NCBI RefSeq assembly: GCF_002078875.1
Contig: NC_034415.1
Coordinates: 20,971,225 to 21,035,224, forward strand
DNA length: 64,000 nt
From: Numida meleagris
Lineage: Eukaryota; Chordata; Aves; Galliformes; Numididae
Reading direction: 5' to 3'
The translations under genes and the position numbers were made by a program. Positions 46,501 through 59,331 of this stretch are shown here, piece by piece (the stretch's first letter is position 1; the number at the start of each line of letters is the position of its first letter). Under the pieces are notes generated by a model. It was not told the origin of the DNA. It did not search any database and worked only from the letters and a program-made list of their open reading frames with translations.

Positions 46501-49500
46501 TTTAAACAGTCATCTGTCACACCCAGCATTTTAAGTGACTACTTTGAAGGCTTCTGGCTGTAAGACAACAAGCCGATGTGCCCTTCTGCCCCAGCTGGCA
46601 TAATTAGCTGCAGTGGGAGGACTGGAAATTTCCTAGTTTCCCCCATCTGTTCTCATTAGCTTCAACCCAGCAGAACCGAAATCAGAGACAGCGTTAGTAT
46701 GTTCAGAACTACTACATGAGATACTACAAACTGACACGCTGAGACTGTCTTCCAGACTAAGTGTAATTGTTTTTGAAGTCTGTTCATAGACCTCTGCTTG
46801 TCAAGAAATGCACAGTTTAAAAGTCTGCAAACCCACCTCACCCAAGCGCCTCTGAGCAGTAACCTTCCATTTACGTTAAACATCTAACACACTGATGGCA
46901 GCAAACAAAATAAGCAGTAAGTCCGAACAATCTGGATGCTTAATTTGGGCTGTACAAATACATTCTTGGTCAGCAGGTGAACTGATGTTGCCAAGGAGAA
47001 AACCACAGCACTGACCATCAGAACACGCAGGTGAAGGAAGCACATTTCAGCACAAAGCTCAGATTTTTTCATGAGGCCAGAAGGGCCCTAGTGGCTAGGC
47101 AAAGCTGCCTGATTAAAGGATTAAAAAAAGCCACAACTCTTCCTCTAAAGGCTCCTTTTCTTTCCTGCTACTTGGTTGCTGAAAATACTGTCTTCCAACC
47201 AATACAATTTTGTTGTTTAATTGAAAAAATGTTTGTTTGTTAAAAGAATGTTAATCATCACAGGACAAAAATAATTTTGCTTTAAAAAGTGCCAGTTACT
47301 CATAGGAGAGAGACTAAGCTTTCTAGTGCAATTGCCATAGCACAGTTACCATTGGAACTCAGGACCAACTGCCAGGAAGCACAACAGATCTACCTCCAAT
47401 TCTTGTACTGTGTCAGGTGTTGCACCGATCGATTCACTGTCTCTTCCTTCTAAAAAGGCATGTACAAGCACAGCTGATTTCATAAGGGCAAACAAGAATT
47501 AACACGTACTGCTCAGAAAAGAGCTTTAACGAAAGCCATTTGTCCCATTCCGAACGTTGAAGCGCTGGCAGGGAAAAGAACATGGCAAGATTTGCCTTCC
47601 TTTAATTCTCTATACCCAACAGCTCTCATGGTCAGCAAGCGCAATTCATCCCTTTCCTGTCACTCCATTCAATTAAAATGGAACGCTCAGTTGCTTGCCT
47701 GCTGCCTGAAACAGATTAGTGTAACTGAGACTTCAACTGCAGGCACATAGCAACAACGCAGTACTGCACGCAGTATGTATGAAGTAAGCATAATGGATGT
47801 TTCTTACTCACAGCCAGGTTTGACATATTTCAGGAAGTTCATTTTGTTGGAACCGGAAAACACTCCCAGTATATCTATGCAAACTGGCCTTGATAACCAC
47901 TTTTTCCTGTGATTTTATTAGTAGGAAAAACAGAAAGCTAACAAGGCCCAGCACAAAACTACATTTATAATCTGAAATCCCACCGCTTGGATTCTAAGCG
48001 AAGTCTAGTTTTAGTGCCAGTAAGAATCTGTGATATGGCAAGCTAGCAACAGCATAAATTATCACACAGGCACAGAGGAGAAAGTAGCTCGTTGGTGAGA
48101 CAGGCAAGAGAGACAGCATCTCCACAGTAACACTTCTGTTAGAGAGCAGAAAGCTCGCTCCGTACTGACAGCGTTCTGAGCACACTATTCACTCAGTTCT
48201 GTCTAGAAGCAAGCTGCAGCCCCCGACACGGAGCCTCTTACTTAAATAAGCTTTTTCTCACCTTCCCCACAAGGATACTAGCTGTAGCAGCCCATGGATT
48301 ATATGCTTGCAAGATTCCAGATACATTACCTGTTTGCTTTATGTGAGACTATAAAGACACCTATAAGGACCTACCAAGTCCAAAAGTTACACTACACAAT
48401 AACCTCACATAGAACAAACCCTGTTTGAATTCTGCACAAGAAATACTGCTTTTGAGCTGCTTGAGAGTGCTTTCCCAAGCCTCAAAACTCCAGCTGTGCC
48501 ACAACGTCCATTTACATTTGAGGGTGCTCAAATGCTGTACTGACAACTACAAAATGCACCAAGGTCTCCTATAATCAGCATTGTGCAAAGCAAACATTAC
48601 CAGAATTTTCTCAAACAACTCAGTTTCTGAATGGTTTGAATGGCTGATAAGTCAAGTGAAATGAAGAAAGTGAAACTACAAACCATTTGTTAGTTCATGA
48701 GCATGCTTCCCAGGGTCCAGGGTGAGAGAAGAGGAATAGGAACAGAAACCACTACAAGCTTTCAGTAAATTAAGAAGAAAAAGGGCCAGCATCACAATGT
48801 TTAACTGAACTTTGTCTTCACACGCACATGCAACAGGAAAATCCAGTCCTCAAGACAACATTCAGTTCTCTTCCCCAGAGAGAAGCCCCCAAACTGCAGT
48901 AGCTGAAGTTTGCATCTTCTCATTCCTATTGATCTAGACCTATTTCCACAATACCAGAAAGCAACAGAAAGAGAACTGAAGGGGTTACAGTTCAAGAATG
49001 TGTTTGTTTTTTTGCTGGAGACAATGGCAAATGGTCCCGTAGGTTTAAAATTAGTGTCAAAACACTGATACCAAAATAAACAAAACCAAACAACTCTCCA
49101 CACCCATTGACACACCTGCACGTGATGTGTGCACGCATTCAGGGAAGGCAGCAAGGGAATAAGAAGACGAAGCTTGCTGGCTTCTCTTTCCAGTTTAGCA
49201 TTTATCTGCCTTTTATCTCACTTTCTCCTATCCTCGAGACAGTCTAGGAAGGAGGAAGAGATTATCATCAGCAGGATATTTAGCAAGCCTTCCTCAGAAC
49301 ACAAAATATTTAGATATATCTATCTCAAAATAATAAAGAAAAAAGGTTCCTCAGGCATTGGCTCAGAAGGGACAAAAGTAAGTCATCCTCCTATGAGGGG
49401 AAAAAAAAATAATTACATCTACTATGTAGCCTGCATTGCCAAAAGCAAGAAAGCATTTAACCATGTCTGAGCTCTTAAACTCACACACAGGTATTTAAGA

Positions 49501-52500
49501 AAATGACTAGAATTTAAAAGCTTGCACACCCAGAAGTTCTCACTGAAACAACTGGTTGCTCATCAATTTTGATCTTGCCACCTGCACACATAAATACAGT
49601 CTGTGCACCTAAAGTTAGGCTCATCTTTTCAAAGCCTTGGCCTTTGTTTTTACATGAGGATTTCTTTAGTGTCTGATTATAGTACTTGCACTTCTGAACT
49701 TACTTCTCTGAGAATCCACCCTTCCCTCCTTGCTTAGCCAAAGACTGTGAATGTGTCTAGCAGTTTCCCTCTGCCTTCAGCACAACGCTGTGCTTACGCA
49801 GGTCCCACAGCTCGTCTCCTTCTGCTAAAAGGACAGCCACTCTCTGCACAGCTGCCCTCAACACACTCAAATTTACCTGGACGCCACCAACTCCAGCAGG
49901 TTTTTCCTTAACCAGCCCTGCAGCACTTCCCTCCAGAAGCAGAGTTTGGAAGGCCTGCTTGCATCTTCCAGAAGCCAATGTTTTTGTCAGCTTTTTGTTT
50001 CCCACACTGAGCTTTTTACTGCAGCTTTTTGAGAATTAATTCCATTCTTCTATAAAGCAAGGACCCACTCAAACCTCTGCTACTTATTCTCATTCTGCTC
50101 ATCTATGCGATGGGAGATCACTCTCTAAAATATGTATCTCAGGGGAACCGTTCAAACCGCAGCAGGCAGGCAGCCACAGGAAAATGCACAGATTCATTAA
50201 CTAAAGATTCCTCCCGTCAGAAATGAATAGCAGTCTTCCTCCTGTTCTCAGAGGGAGTGCTGCGACCAAGTATGGCAGCGCTGAACTTCCAATCAAACTG
50301 AAACTACACAACAGGAGATTCTTTGGGGGTATATAATCAACCCAAAAATGAAGGTAAATATTCTTCTCTTGGTTGGTGTTTTTCTGGAAATACTAAGCCT
50401 TTGATCACTGCAACTCAGACAAGATGGTTAGGTTAGCTTTCATTCATAAAAAGATAAATAGCCACCAGATGCAGGAAAACGGGAGACGATCAACTAACTT
50501 AAATAAGGTTCTTTACATGTTTCCCAAGAACCTGACTTAGCTGAAACTCCTGCAGAGGCCTGTATCAATTTTGATGGAGAAAGAGTGAAAGGGTCGAGCA
50601 CACCACATATGCCACAACATCAGGGTGCAAGAGTATGAACTGGAGATGGAATTTCAGCCAGAACACTAAATTTCCTGCTTCTTGTCATTGAGAGCCAGGC
50701 CCCCTTGTGTGATTTTTAAACTGACTTTCTTGGTATGTGCAGCACATCAAGCTGTGTTTGGGACTGAAGTCTTTTTTTCTTCTTAACTAATTCACAAAAA
50801 TATTTGGTTCCCAAGGAAAATAACATAAACAAAGTAAAGAATATGTACTTTGTCCTCTGTGCAATAACTTCACAGTCTCAGATGCTTTTTTGTTTTACAA
50901 AAGAATTCATGGAGTTCGAGCAGGAGGTTTGAGTGGCACGACATTTTCCAAATACCAGCACTACTCTCTCGTCTACAAACTTTTAAACTCTTACTTTGAA
51001 GAGTCGAGCCATTAATTTACATATTAATTACATATACCATATTCAGATTTAATTTTGCATCCAGTGGTGCACATACAAGGGAGTCAAGTTTACTTCTGCC
51101 TTTAATCAGCCAAACTCCAATCTCATGTAGAAGCTACAGTGATGGGTACCAGTGTCTGCAGTTCTTAAGCTGTTGGAATGAGCACGAGGGCCTATAGCAT
51201 TATTTCATCAGTCAACGAAATGAGACATCTTTAGTAAGTCTAATAATAATAATAATCTAATAATAAAGCAGCGTGACTGTACTCACTTTCTTCTGACCCT
51301 CACTCTGTCCTCTTCAGGCTGATCACCTGGAGAGAATCATTAATGGAAAAGAATGGTTTTTTTCCTCTCCATGTATCTTCACCAAAAAACATCGTTTGGG
51401 CAGACACCCCTCCCTCCCAACCAAAACAGTTAGCCAACCTTGCACTCTCCAGTTAATACTACAAAAGGATATAGTTTCTTAAAGAGATACCCATACTTCT
51501 TGACAAAGATCTTGCAAGGAACAGGCCTCAACAATTCTGCAAGCTGCGAAGCGCCAAATATATTAAGCCTTTCATATGCAAATCTCTCAGGCTGAAGGAG
51601 ATAGCTGTTACTCCTCTTAACAGAATGAATCCACAGGAAGAAGGACCCAGTCCGAAGGTGGAACAGGATGATGCCTTGTATAGCACAGGGAAAGGTAGAG
51701 CTGCTCAACAAGCATCAATCTGCATTTGCTGAAAGCAATTTCAGAAACATTTTATAAATCAAACTGAGAGCCTAAGTGAACTGTTATGGCAAAACTGAAA
51801 TTGACAGCCCATATGCTGTGAAGACTGAGAAACTAAGACCAAATATAGCTCATGTGTTGACAAGTATTTTTAGAAGTCTGTTGTGAACAATCAAAACAGA
51901 TGAAGGGAGGTACGTGCACTAAAGCAAGTTTATAAAATGACTGCTTTTCAAAAGTATCAAAGATATACTAGAAATGATTTTGCAAGCTACACAAGGACAA
52001 GCAAAAGTACTAGGTCTACCAGTGGCCCTGAACAAAGCTATTAGAACAGCATATGTGCATACGTATATGAAATACAAGTATCTAGTATTTGAATTTATAT
52101 TTTTAAATCTTCCCTTAAAAAAAAAACTTTTTTTTTTTAAAGAAAGATAACTTTGATGCAAGAAATGTGAAGCACATCCCAAGGCTTAGGATTTAAAGAT
52201 TCAATGTCTTTTAAGTTTCTGAAAGATATTGCTAGAGACTTGGTTTGCCACGTTATAAACACATTCATCTCCAAATATAAACAGAAACTTCCTAACTTTT
52301 TGGCTCTAAGAAAACTCCTCATTACCTATGTCTGTTTCCTTTCAGCAAGACAGCTGCTGAATGACAAACGCAATGCTTTCATTTGTTCATAACCAAGCTC
52401 TGGTGTCCATGTACAGCGAAGTAGAGAGCACAGTCAACAAACTTGTCTTTCTACAAACAATCTGGTTTTGGGGGACCTTTTTAGCCTCAAAAGACTGAAC

Positions 52501-55500
52501 CCATACTCACAGGCACACACAAAGTTTTCACATCTTGTACGTTCACTGTAAATCTATTCCTCAATGTGAAATGTAGAATACTCCACGGGTCTACATATTT
52601 TGAAATGGATTGATAGCAGAATTAACAAAATATTTCAAGGTATCTGTTACTTTGCAACAATTTTCTGTAGTGAGATAATGAGCGTTTTTTCTCAAGAACA
52701 GAAACATAAAGCACTGTGCAGACAGTGAACAGTCCTAACAGACATTCTCTGTGATGCACTCATTCTATTTCAGCACTGGAAAAAACAGCTGCAATGAAAT
52801 GGAATGATTTCTCACCTTATATATTACAGACTAGCCTAGTCTTCTTAACACCTGAGTCGTTTCCTGCTTCATTTTAACCCCTACTTGTGCTGCCATGGCC
52901 CTTACTCTTCTCCTCGGATCCTACAGAGCTTCTCATCCAGTCCCCAGTCATTAAAGGGGAATGAAACTACTACTGCATCAGACAAGGTTACCATTACTCT
53001 TCTCAACAGGTCAAGTCCCTAGGGGCCAGATGAATGGTTTTCTCTTGACCCCAAAGCAAGTATGTGCTTAATGACTCCTGTAAGGGAAAAGCTAATGAAC
53101 CCAAACAGCCAAATTAACAGAGGAAATAACACAGATGTGTGCTGCCTAGACTTCAAGTCCTACACTGAAAGGAGCAAAAGAAGCAAGGAAATATCATCAA
53201 TAGGTACTCCAGTTTTATACCACATAACCATTCCTGTCTTTAAAGCATACCTTCCTGAAATTAAACATACTTAGTCCTGATAACAAAATCCACTCCAGGG
53301 AGGGTACAAAGTAATCATAGTTTAACAGAGGACGTGAGGTTTCTGAAGTGCTTTTGTTAAGGCTAAACTTACTTTTTTGTACTTGGGTTTTATAACTACA
53401 AAGGCCCAGATTGCTTCTACGTGCTGCACATTCCAGCACTGGCCACAGTGCAGTACCACTGTAACGACCGTTCTTCCCGTTCACATGGAGAAGTACATAA
53501 AATAAAGCTGTAGCTATAAATGAATGCTACAAGAAGTATCTGAACTAAGGACAAAAACAATGAGGCACGCAAGTGGAGATTTATTACAGTATTAATCCAC
53601 AGACCACGCTATTCATTGGTTGAGAAATCATACGGATCAATTTAATCTGCAGAATCTTACACATACTTTGAGTTCTTACAGAGTTTAAACAACAGACTTT
53701 CTGCAGCATCCTAGAGCTGGGAGGCATTTAAAAATGTCAGCTGTTGGCTACTGAAAGTCAGCTGAAAGATACCCTTCGTCATCATAACATGTTAACCTTT
53801 TTTCCTTATTTTTTTTTTAAAATCCCATCTGTTTATACTAATTCATCTAAAACAAAGGCTCTTAGAATTAACAGGTATATTCTCCAAGCTGTCAGTAAAA
53901 ACACCCAATAGAAAATTTGCATCGTTGCTCGCTTCAGAAATTTGCAGCAGTTGCTAGTTCCACAAGGCCTCGAAGTAACGTGACATTCTGCCTGAAACCC
54001 CCACTACACTGAAATAAGATGCTTTATAGTAGGTGCCTAGATACTGCGGTAAATTTCAGTAAGCAAAGGTAGCTAATAAAAAGCACAGGGCACTAAGGAA
54101 TACAAGGTGATCTGGAAGCCTTTCATCAGTATGGCTTGGCAGTGTATATCCTCAGCAGTGAAAATACTGAGCAATATGTATGAAGTAACAGAATTCTTCT
54201 GCCAACAGCAGATTCCTCTCTCTAATACTTTGGGCAGTTACTAAAAATAACTATGGAATACGTGCAAGAATATATTTAGGGACCTATTTACTCTGTATTA
54301 AATAATTTAATACAGTAACACCATTACTATATTATTTTCTAGCAGTATAAAACTTTGAGTCTTATTACTTCAATTTTCTACTTAGTGCAACCCGTAACAC
54401 AATTTTCATCTTCTTTTCAGTCATATCAAAGCTCACACTCACCAGCCTCTCCCTGCAGCGATTTACTCACTTATTTGAGGGACACTGAGCCACTGAGTTC
54501 CCTAGGGCTGATGGGCCAGCCTACTGGGATCACCGAAGCAGAGTTAAATATTTACAGCGCTACAGGCGTAAAACTGAAGTTACTCAAACAGTATGAGTCA
54601 CATTCATGTAACAACGTGACTTAGCATGTGTTGTAGGAGAGGGTGAAAAGAGGAAGCAGGGAAGGAATGGTGTACCCGGGCCTTTTAAAACTCTTAAGTG
54701 TGCAACTTCTAAATAGAAGGAACTGTACACCTACCATTTTTGGTTTAGAACAAGATACCCAAGGGATATCTGACACAGTTTCCCTGTTTCAGAGACAAAA
54801 AAGGCTCTCCACAAAAAGAGCAGGAAAAAAGAAGGAAGAGATGGGAAGATGCTTCAATAAAACATTATTAACGCTCAGTGCTGCTTGTGAAAGTTTTACG
54901 TCAGAAGGACCCTTCCTCTTAAAGAATGTTTTCCCTTCCTTGTAGAAGGATAATTCAGCACAGTTGTAACAATTCTGAGAATTTTAAGCTGTTAATATCT
55001 TTCTTCCCAGTTATTACCATCTCCAAGAGCAACAGAATAGCATAAATAGGAAGGTCTCCAAATGCCTGAAACCCCACTTACTGCACTTACAGTTTGCCTA
55101 AACTATCACTTCAGCTTTCACCTAAGCAGGGAGTTTTCAGTTATCACAAAGGAACTTATTAAAAAAAAAGAACCCTCTCTCTGAAAGCCACCATCTATAT
55201 CATTACGATGAGCTTTAGGAGGACAAAAGGGATGCACTGTGTGAGGAGGAGAAAAAAAAAAAGAAACAAATGAACTATGAATTGTGGTTGATGGTAAAAA
55301 CAGCTGTGTCAGATTCAGCAAGCCATTACAGCACACATCAAAATTGTCCAATAGCAATTATCTTGCCCAAGATGAAAATTAACACGTCTGGAAGGATTTC
55401 TGCAGTAAATATTTCCCAGGGTTTCTGACACAGCTACAAAAATTAACTGAGCTGAAAACGTGCATGAGTTCAAATAATTTTTTCTTTTTTTTTTTAATAA

Positions 55501-58500
55501 AAAAGCTAAACCAGCAGTCAAGACCTTTTTCTTACAGCAGTTCTTGGCACGTATATCTGCATTAAAACTGCATTGCCAGCATGCATTACTGCACACATCA
55601 ACATTCTAACCATGTAGGAAGCATTTTAGAGCTCAAGGCACCTTCATGCATGCCTGCATCTGAAAGATGCACTACACGAGGCTGTCGGTAAGGACTCACC
55701 AAATGGGGCATGGAAGAAACTGAAGGAGCCACGTGCACAGAATGGCTGGCTTGTCCCTTACAATCATTTCATAATTATTCAAATGCCACATGCACAGCTT
55801 CTTAAAATGAAGGCTGCTCATGTAAAATGTTGGACCTGTGAAATATCTGATACTGCACCAGACACTTAGGATGGAATCAAGAGGACTGTCTGGGTAGGAT
55901 GTCAAGGAGAAAGACTGAAAGACTGCTGGAGAAGCATGCTAGGCAGACAGCGCATCCAGCTACTGGCTGAAATAACACCGCCCAGCCCTCGGCTGCTGCC
56001 CTCGTGTTCCTATCACACTGCCACAGCCCTGCCCTCGGTCTGAGAAAGCTCCAATGCGTATCACTGAGCAAATGCAGCTATAGCTTCAAATTGTGGCAGC
56101 AGAACATTTGAGCCCTATTTTCCCGTCATCCAAAATAAGTAACAGCCATAATTTTTTTCTAGTAACAATTAGCTATTGTTTGTAAAGCACTGCAATTTCA
56201 TGATAACTCAATCAACACAGTAACTCTCCCTTGCTCATTTTCTACACGCACAGCTGTCAGGACTTGCATTTTCCCGATGAAGGAATTACCAAGCTGGATG
56301 ACTCTGCACACATACATACACCCAGCTATAACAATATTTAAGCTTGATCTCTCTCAGCAGTTCAGATTAATGGGCTTAACAGAGTTCAACAAAGAATTAA
56401 AGCTTAGCAGAAAGGTATTGAGTGGCTGCTATACGCTAGGCCATACACTATGTTACCTGCTTTCATGTAATGGGCCTATACAACATGCAACACAAAGAAA
56501 TGTGTTTGCTAACCTCCTGGTAATGGCTCCTACCTGGTCTCTGAAAACTCAGTAATGTCTCGTGCCAACTAACACCACTGCCTGTATTTCCGTGCAAAAT
56601 TCTGAAAATCTGAGGATGCTGTGTGCCAGGAGATGAAGAAAGCACAGCTAATAGAGCTGTTAGATTAGGGAAGTGGCCAGAAAACACCAAGAAGTTTGAA
56701 AGAGAGACTAGAATTAGGTTGGAGAGGCATGCAAGTGCATGCATGCAGGAAGCACCACAGACTCACAGCCTCAGAACCAAATCAGTAGCCACAGATTAGA
56801 GGTGAATATTAAGAAATATCCAGTTCTTAGTTTTACAGAAAGCGAGCACAGTAAATCTATGCCCATCAGCTTGATGGGCATGAGACAGTCTAAAACCTAC
56901 AAACTCATCTGAGCTCTACTTCCCTTAAACATCTGTGTGCTTTCATGGACAGATGTCCCCGCCACCCTAATTATCCTGAAAGATAGCATATGCCATAGTT
57001 TCTGGTTTGAGTAGAACTTCAAAAATAATATTGCATTTTCAAAACTGATACGATTGTAGATTTAGAACAAGGTCAAAGTCCTAGGACAGCCAATAATTAA
57101 GCAGTTTTTTGTTGTTGCTGGAAAAACAAAACAAACTGCTTAAGTAACAGTTTTAAAACCAAAAGCCACTTAAGACAAAAGACAATTAAAGCAATGTAAA
57201 ATGCTGCCAACGGGGAAAAAAACCAAGGCCTGCATACTACTAACATCTTCCTCAGGCAAAAAACCTGCTCTGCATGATCCCTGCGTTTAGTTTCCCATGT
57301 GTTTAAAGACGCAAGAAAAGAAAATGTAACACTGCAGACTGCCTTCCAATAGTGAAGTACTGTATGTTACTACGACAGCCCCTTCACTAGCTTGTAAATC
57401 ACACAATGCTCCTCTAATGTTTGTGGCTGTTGCCTTGCCTGCTAATAGCATGGGGGCTACTAAGCACAAGTCATCTAAATCCATTCACCAATTATATGTC
57501 ACAAGAGCTCAACTTCTTATACCACGAAAACATACGTGTACAAATAAATATGACTTCCCACCACCCCCTCAGACACAAGCTCTAAGTGATGCTGTATCTC
57601 TTCTACTTCGAAACATCATCAACAGTATCAAAACACAACTTCACTTACTCTGCATAATCCATGTCAACAAGTGATAATTATGCTCCTTTCAGATCAGGTC
57701 CAGCATAGGCTCAAGAGAGAAAGGACTCTCCCTACAACTGATCTATATACTTATAAATGGGCTGCTGAACCAACAGGTCATCTCCAAAGAAGTAAAACCC
57801 TGGGAGAAGTTCCGTGTGCTAGCAGTATCGGGCCAGCATCAATTATGTTAAGCTGTGGAAGGTAGGAGACCACCTTTTTGGACCACAAGCTGAAAAAAGC
57901 CACAAGACAGTGGATAATTTGTTTATCCTCCTGGGCTATATTCAAACTGGTGACTCACCATGTGCATCTTGCTAATTACTCCTTCAGCTGGCCATTTCAG
58001 CCCCCTTCTCTAACCTTCAGAAGACATCAGAACCGAATCATCGCTGTACACACACTTCAAGATGAAGAACACCTCTACCAGCAGAAAACACAATTCCACC
58101 ACCTGAAACACATGCAGCTCTCAACTTTTAAAGCTCTATAAAACTGAAGAACAACTACGGTTTGGGAAAAAACAACGTGTGGATTCCCTACACATCAACT
58201 TATGATGCCCTTAGGTTGTAGTTTTTCCTATCAAAGGCATTATATATGTCCACTTCAGTCCACACAACAAAAAGCTACACACCAGTATTAGCTACGTGTA
58301 TTTTTATACCATGCAACGAGAGCTAATCTACTTTTCAAAATTTTGCAGGAACCTTCTTTAATGTAAAATTTTTAAGTAATTCTTTGGCAAATGTACCAGG
58401 AATCCATTTTAATTGATAAGTAATAACATACACGTTACCACTTGTCTTTTATTTTTAGGTGGGAGAGAATAGGGTTAATCTTTTAATTAAGTAGTTCCTA

Positions 58501-59331
58501 CAAAATAAATACAAATAAGAAACATGAACTTTACAAAACAGGAGCATCTCCTCAATCTGTACTCAAACTGAAACAGCAGAATAAACACTGCACTGATTTT
58601 TGACACAAAATAGCTAACACTATTTATAGCAGAAGAACTCTCCCTTCTGTTTGGTTTGGGGTTTTTGTTTGTTTGTTTTTCCTGAGGGGAATTAAACACA
58701 TAATCCAGTGAAACTTGGTGGGAAGACCCATGTGAACTAAAATTTTGGTTTCTTATTTGATAATTAGACCTTGGCCAGGAAATATGGGCAACAAAATAGT
58801 TCCTCTTTATGGAGCTCAGATTAAGGTGTAATCTTCATGCTACTCCAAATAAGAAAGATAGCAGGGACTGAATACACTGCTATCACTCAGCTGAAATATC
58901 CCTGATTCACCTGTGAAACACATATGAAATCAGAGAATACCGAGACTTAAATGCAATGCAATGTCTCCAAAAGAAGTCTTACTTAGGAGCATCTCAATGG
59001 TAACCCAAATATCTAATTCAGAATATTATCAGTGGAACTTTACATTCCTACTGTGATTTTTTCATCTTAATGAGACCTTCTAATGATAAAAGATATATGA
59101 GGGCTATCAGCAAATTCAGTCCCAAGGCCTGATGCTGCAATCTTCCCTCCGCATAGCAAGCAGCACGTGGCTGCCTATTAAGGCCGCATGAAAGAAAACT
59201 ATGACTCTAGGAGAAGAGCAATTGCAGAATCCAGCCTGTGAGCAATTTCATATTGAGTATGTATATCATGAAATAGTCTTACCTCAGTAAGTGCGTGCAG
59301 CTGTCCTTGATGCACACAGACACCCATAAAC
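22567..59331 (-). CDS. TESK2: Testis-associated actin remodelling kinase 2, 3' part (eight exons)
   Basis: TESK2 is a dual-specificity kinase of the LIMK/TESK group that phosphorylates cofilin and stabilises actin. Exons (minus strand) are 59331-59283, 41768-41622, 32839-32757, 31365-31290, 30036-29953, 28827-28741, 25775-25640 and 23573-22567. Phases agree and yield about 555 residues. They start inside the kinase N-lobe at [16 protein letters not shown]. Next come the catalytic loop HRDLTSKN (exon 2 of this set), [11 protein letters not shown] (exon 3), [14 protein letters not shown] (exon 4), [12 protein letters not shown] (exon 5) and the C-lobe blocks [15 protein letters not shown] and MDPKLRPSF. 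The last exon encodes the TESK2 tail: [37 protein letters not shown] and [11 protein letters not shown]. The earlier exons, with the glycine loop and the VAIK-type lysine, were not found and should lie right of the window. The tail, about 334 residues, is clearly longer than the roughly 245 I recall for human. Confidence 0.93.
23574..25639 (-). other. TESK2: TESK2 last intron
   Basis: The intron is bounded by AAAG|GTAAAT and CATTCAG|GG. It holds a T19 run preceded by a TTTATT (see separate entry). The reading frame of the upstream exon stays open past the donor as far as 25389. No other exon is seen. Confidence 0.6.
24452..24491 (-). repeat. AATAAA plus A-tract, retrocopy-like or intronic poly(A) site
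   Basis: On the minus strand, AATAAA at 24491-24486 is followed after about 15 bases by an A run of 19 or more (24470-24452). That spacing matches a polyadenylated RNA end copied into DNA. No parent gene is recognised in the bases upstream on that strand, and I did not find flanking target-site duplications. Confidence 0.4.
25776..28740 (-). other. TESK2: TESK2 intron after exon 28827-28741
   Basis: This 3.0 kb AT-rich intron is bounded by TGTAAT|GTGAGT and ATTCACAG|ATG. I see no exon or recognised repeat in it. Confidence 0.6.
28828..29952 (-). other. TESK2: TESK2 intron between exons 30036-29953 and 28827-28741
   Basis: This 1.1 kb intron is bounded by ACAGAG|GTAAGT and TTTGTACAG|AAT. Nothing else is recognised. 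Confidence 0.6.
30037..31289 (-). other. TESK2: TESK2 intron between exons 31365-31290 and 30036-29953
   Basis: This 1.25 kb intron is bounded by GAAAAG|GTAGGT and CCTTTTAG|GCA. It is AT-rich with an A run at about 30599-30608. No exon is seen. Confidence 0.6.
31366..32756 (-). other. TESK2: TESK2 intron between exons 32839-32757 and 31365-31290
   Basis: This 1.4 kb intron is bounded by GATCACAG|GTACAT and ACGTGCAG|TGAG. It contains a (TTA)n microsatellite at 31661-31676 and a T run at about 32457-32470. Confidence 0.6.
31661..31676 (+). repeat. (TTA)n microsatellite
   Basis: Five tandem TAT/TTA units lie in a T-rich stretch within a TESK2 intron. Confidence 0.7.
32840..41621 (-). other. 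TESK2: TESK2 intron, 8.8 kb
   Basis: The intron is bounded by ACATCCAAG|GTACTG and TTCTCCAG|AAC. It is mostly AT-rich. A moderately more GC-rich patch at about 39320-39620 has no supported reading frame. I recognise no repeat family or RNA gene here. Confidence 0.55.
43262..43500 (+). mobile_element. CR1 LINE fragment, plus orientation
   Basis: The segment contains the CR1 run GCAGCTCTGGAACAGGCT, then GAGGCTGTGCAATCACCTTC, CTTGGATTTTTTCAAGACTC and a closing CAACCTGACCTAG. It diverges from the young CR1 pattern I know and lacks the ATTCTATG tail, so it is an old, truncated copy. Confidence 0.75.
51241..51266 (+). repeat. (TAA)n microsatellite
   Basis: TAA units repeat across about 26 bases with one interruption (ATCTAA). 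The tract lies in the long TESK2 intron. Confidence 0.8.

Larger units (their letters stand above)
41769..59282 (-). other. TESK2: TESK2 intron, 17.5 kb
   Basis: The intron is bounded by ACTGAG|GTAAGA and CTTTTCAG|TAC. It holds the CR1 copy at 43262-43500, a short (TA)n tract at about 43072-43082 and a (TAA)n tract at 51241-51266. A run of A followed by T lies near 52118-52138. No exon of another gene is supported on either strand. Confidence 0.55.
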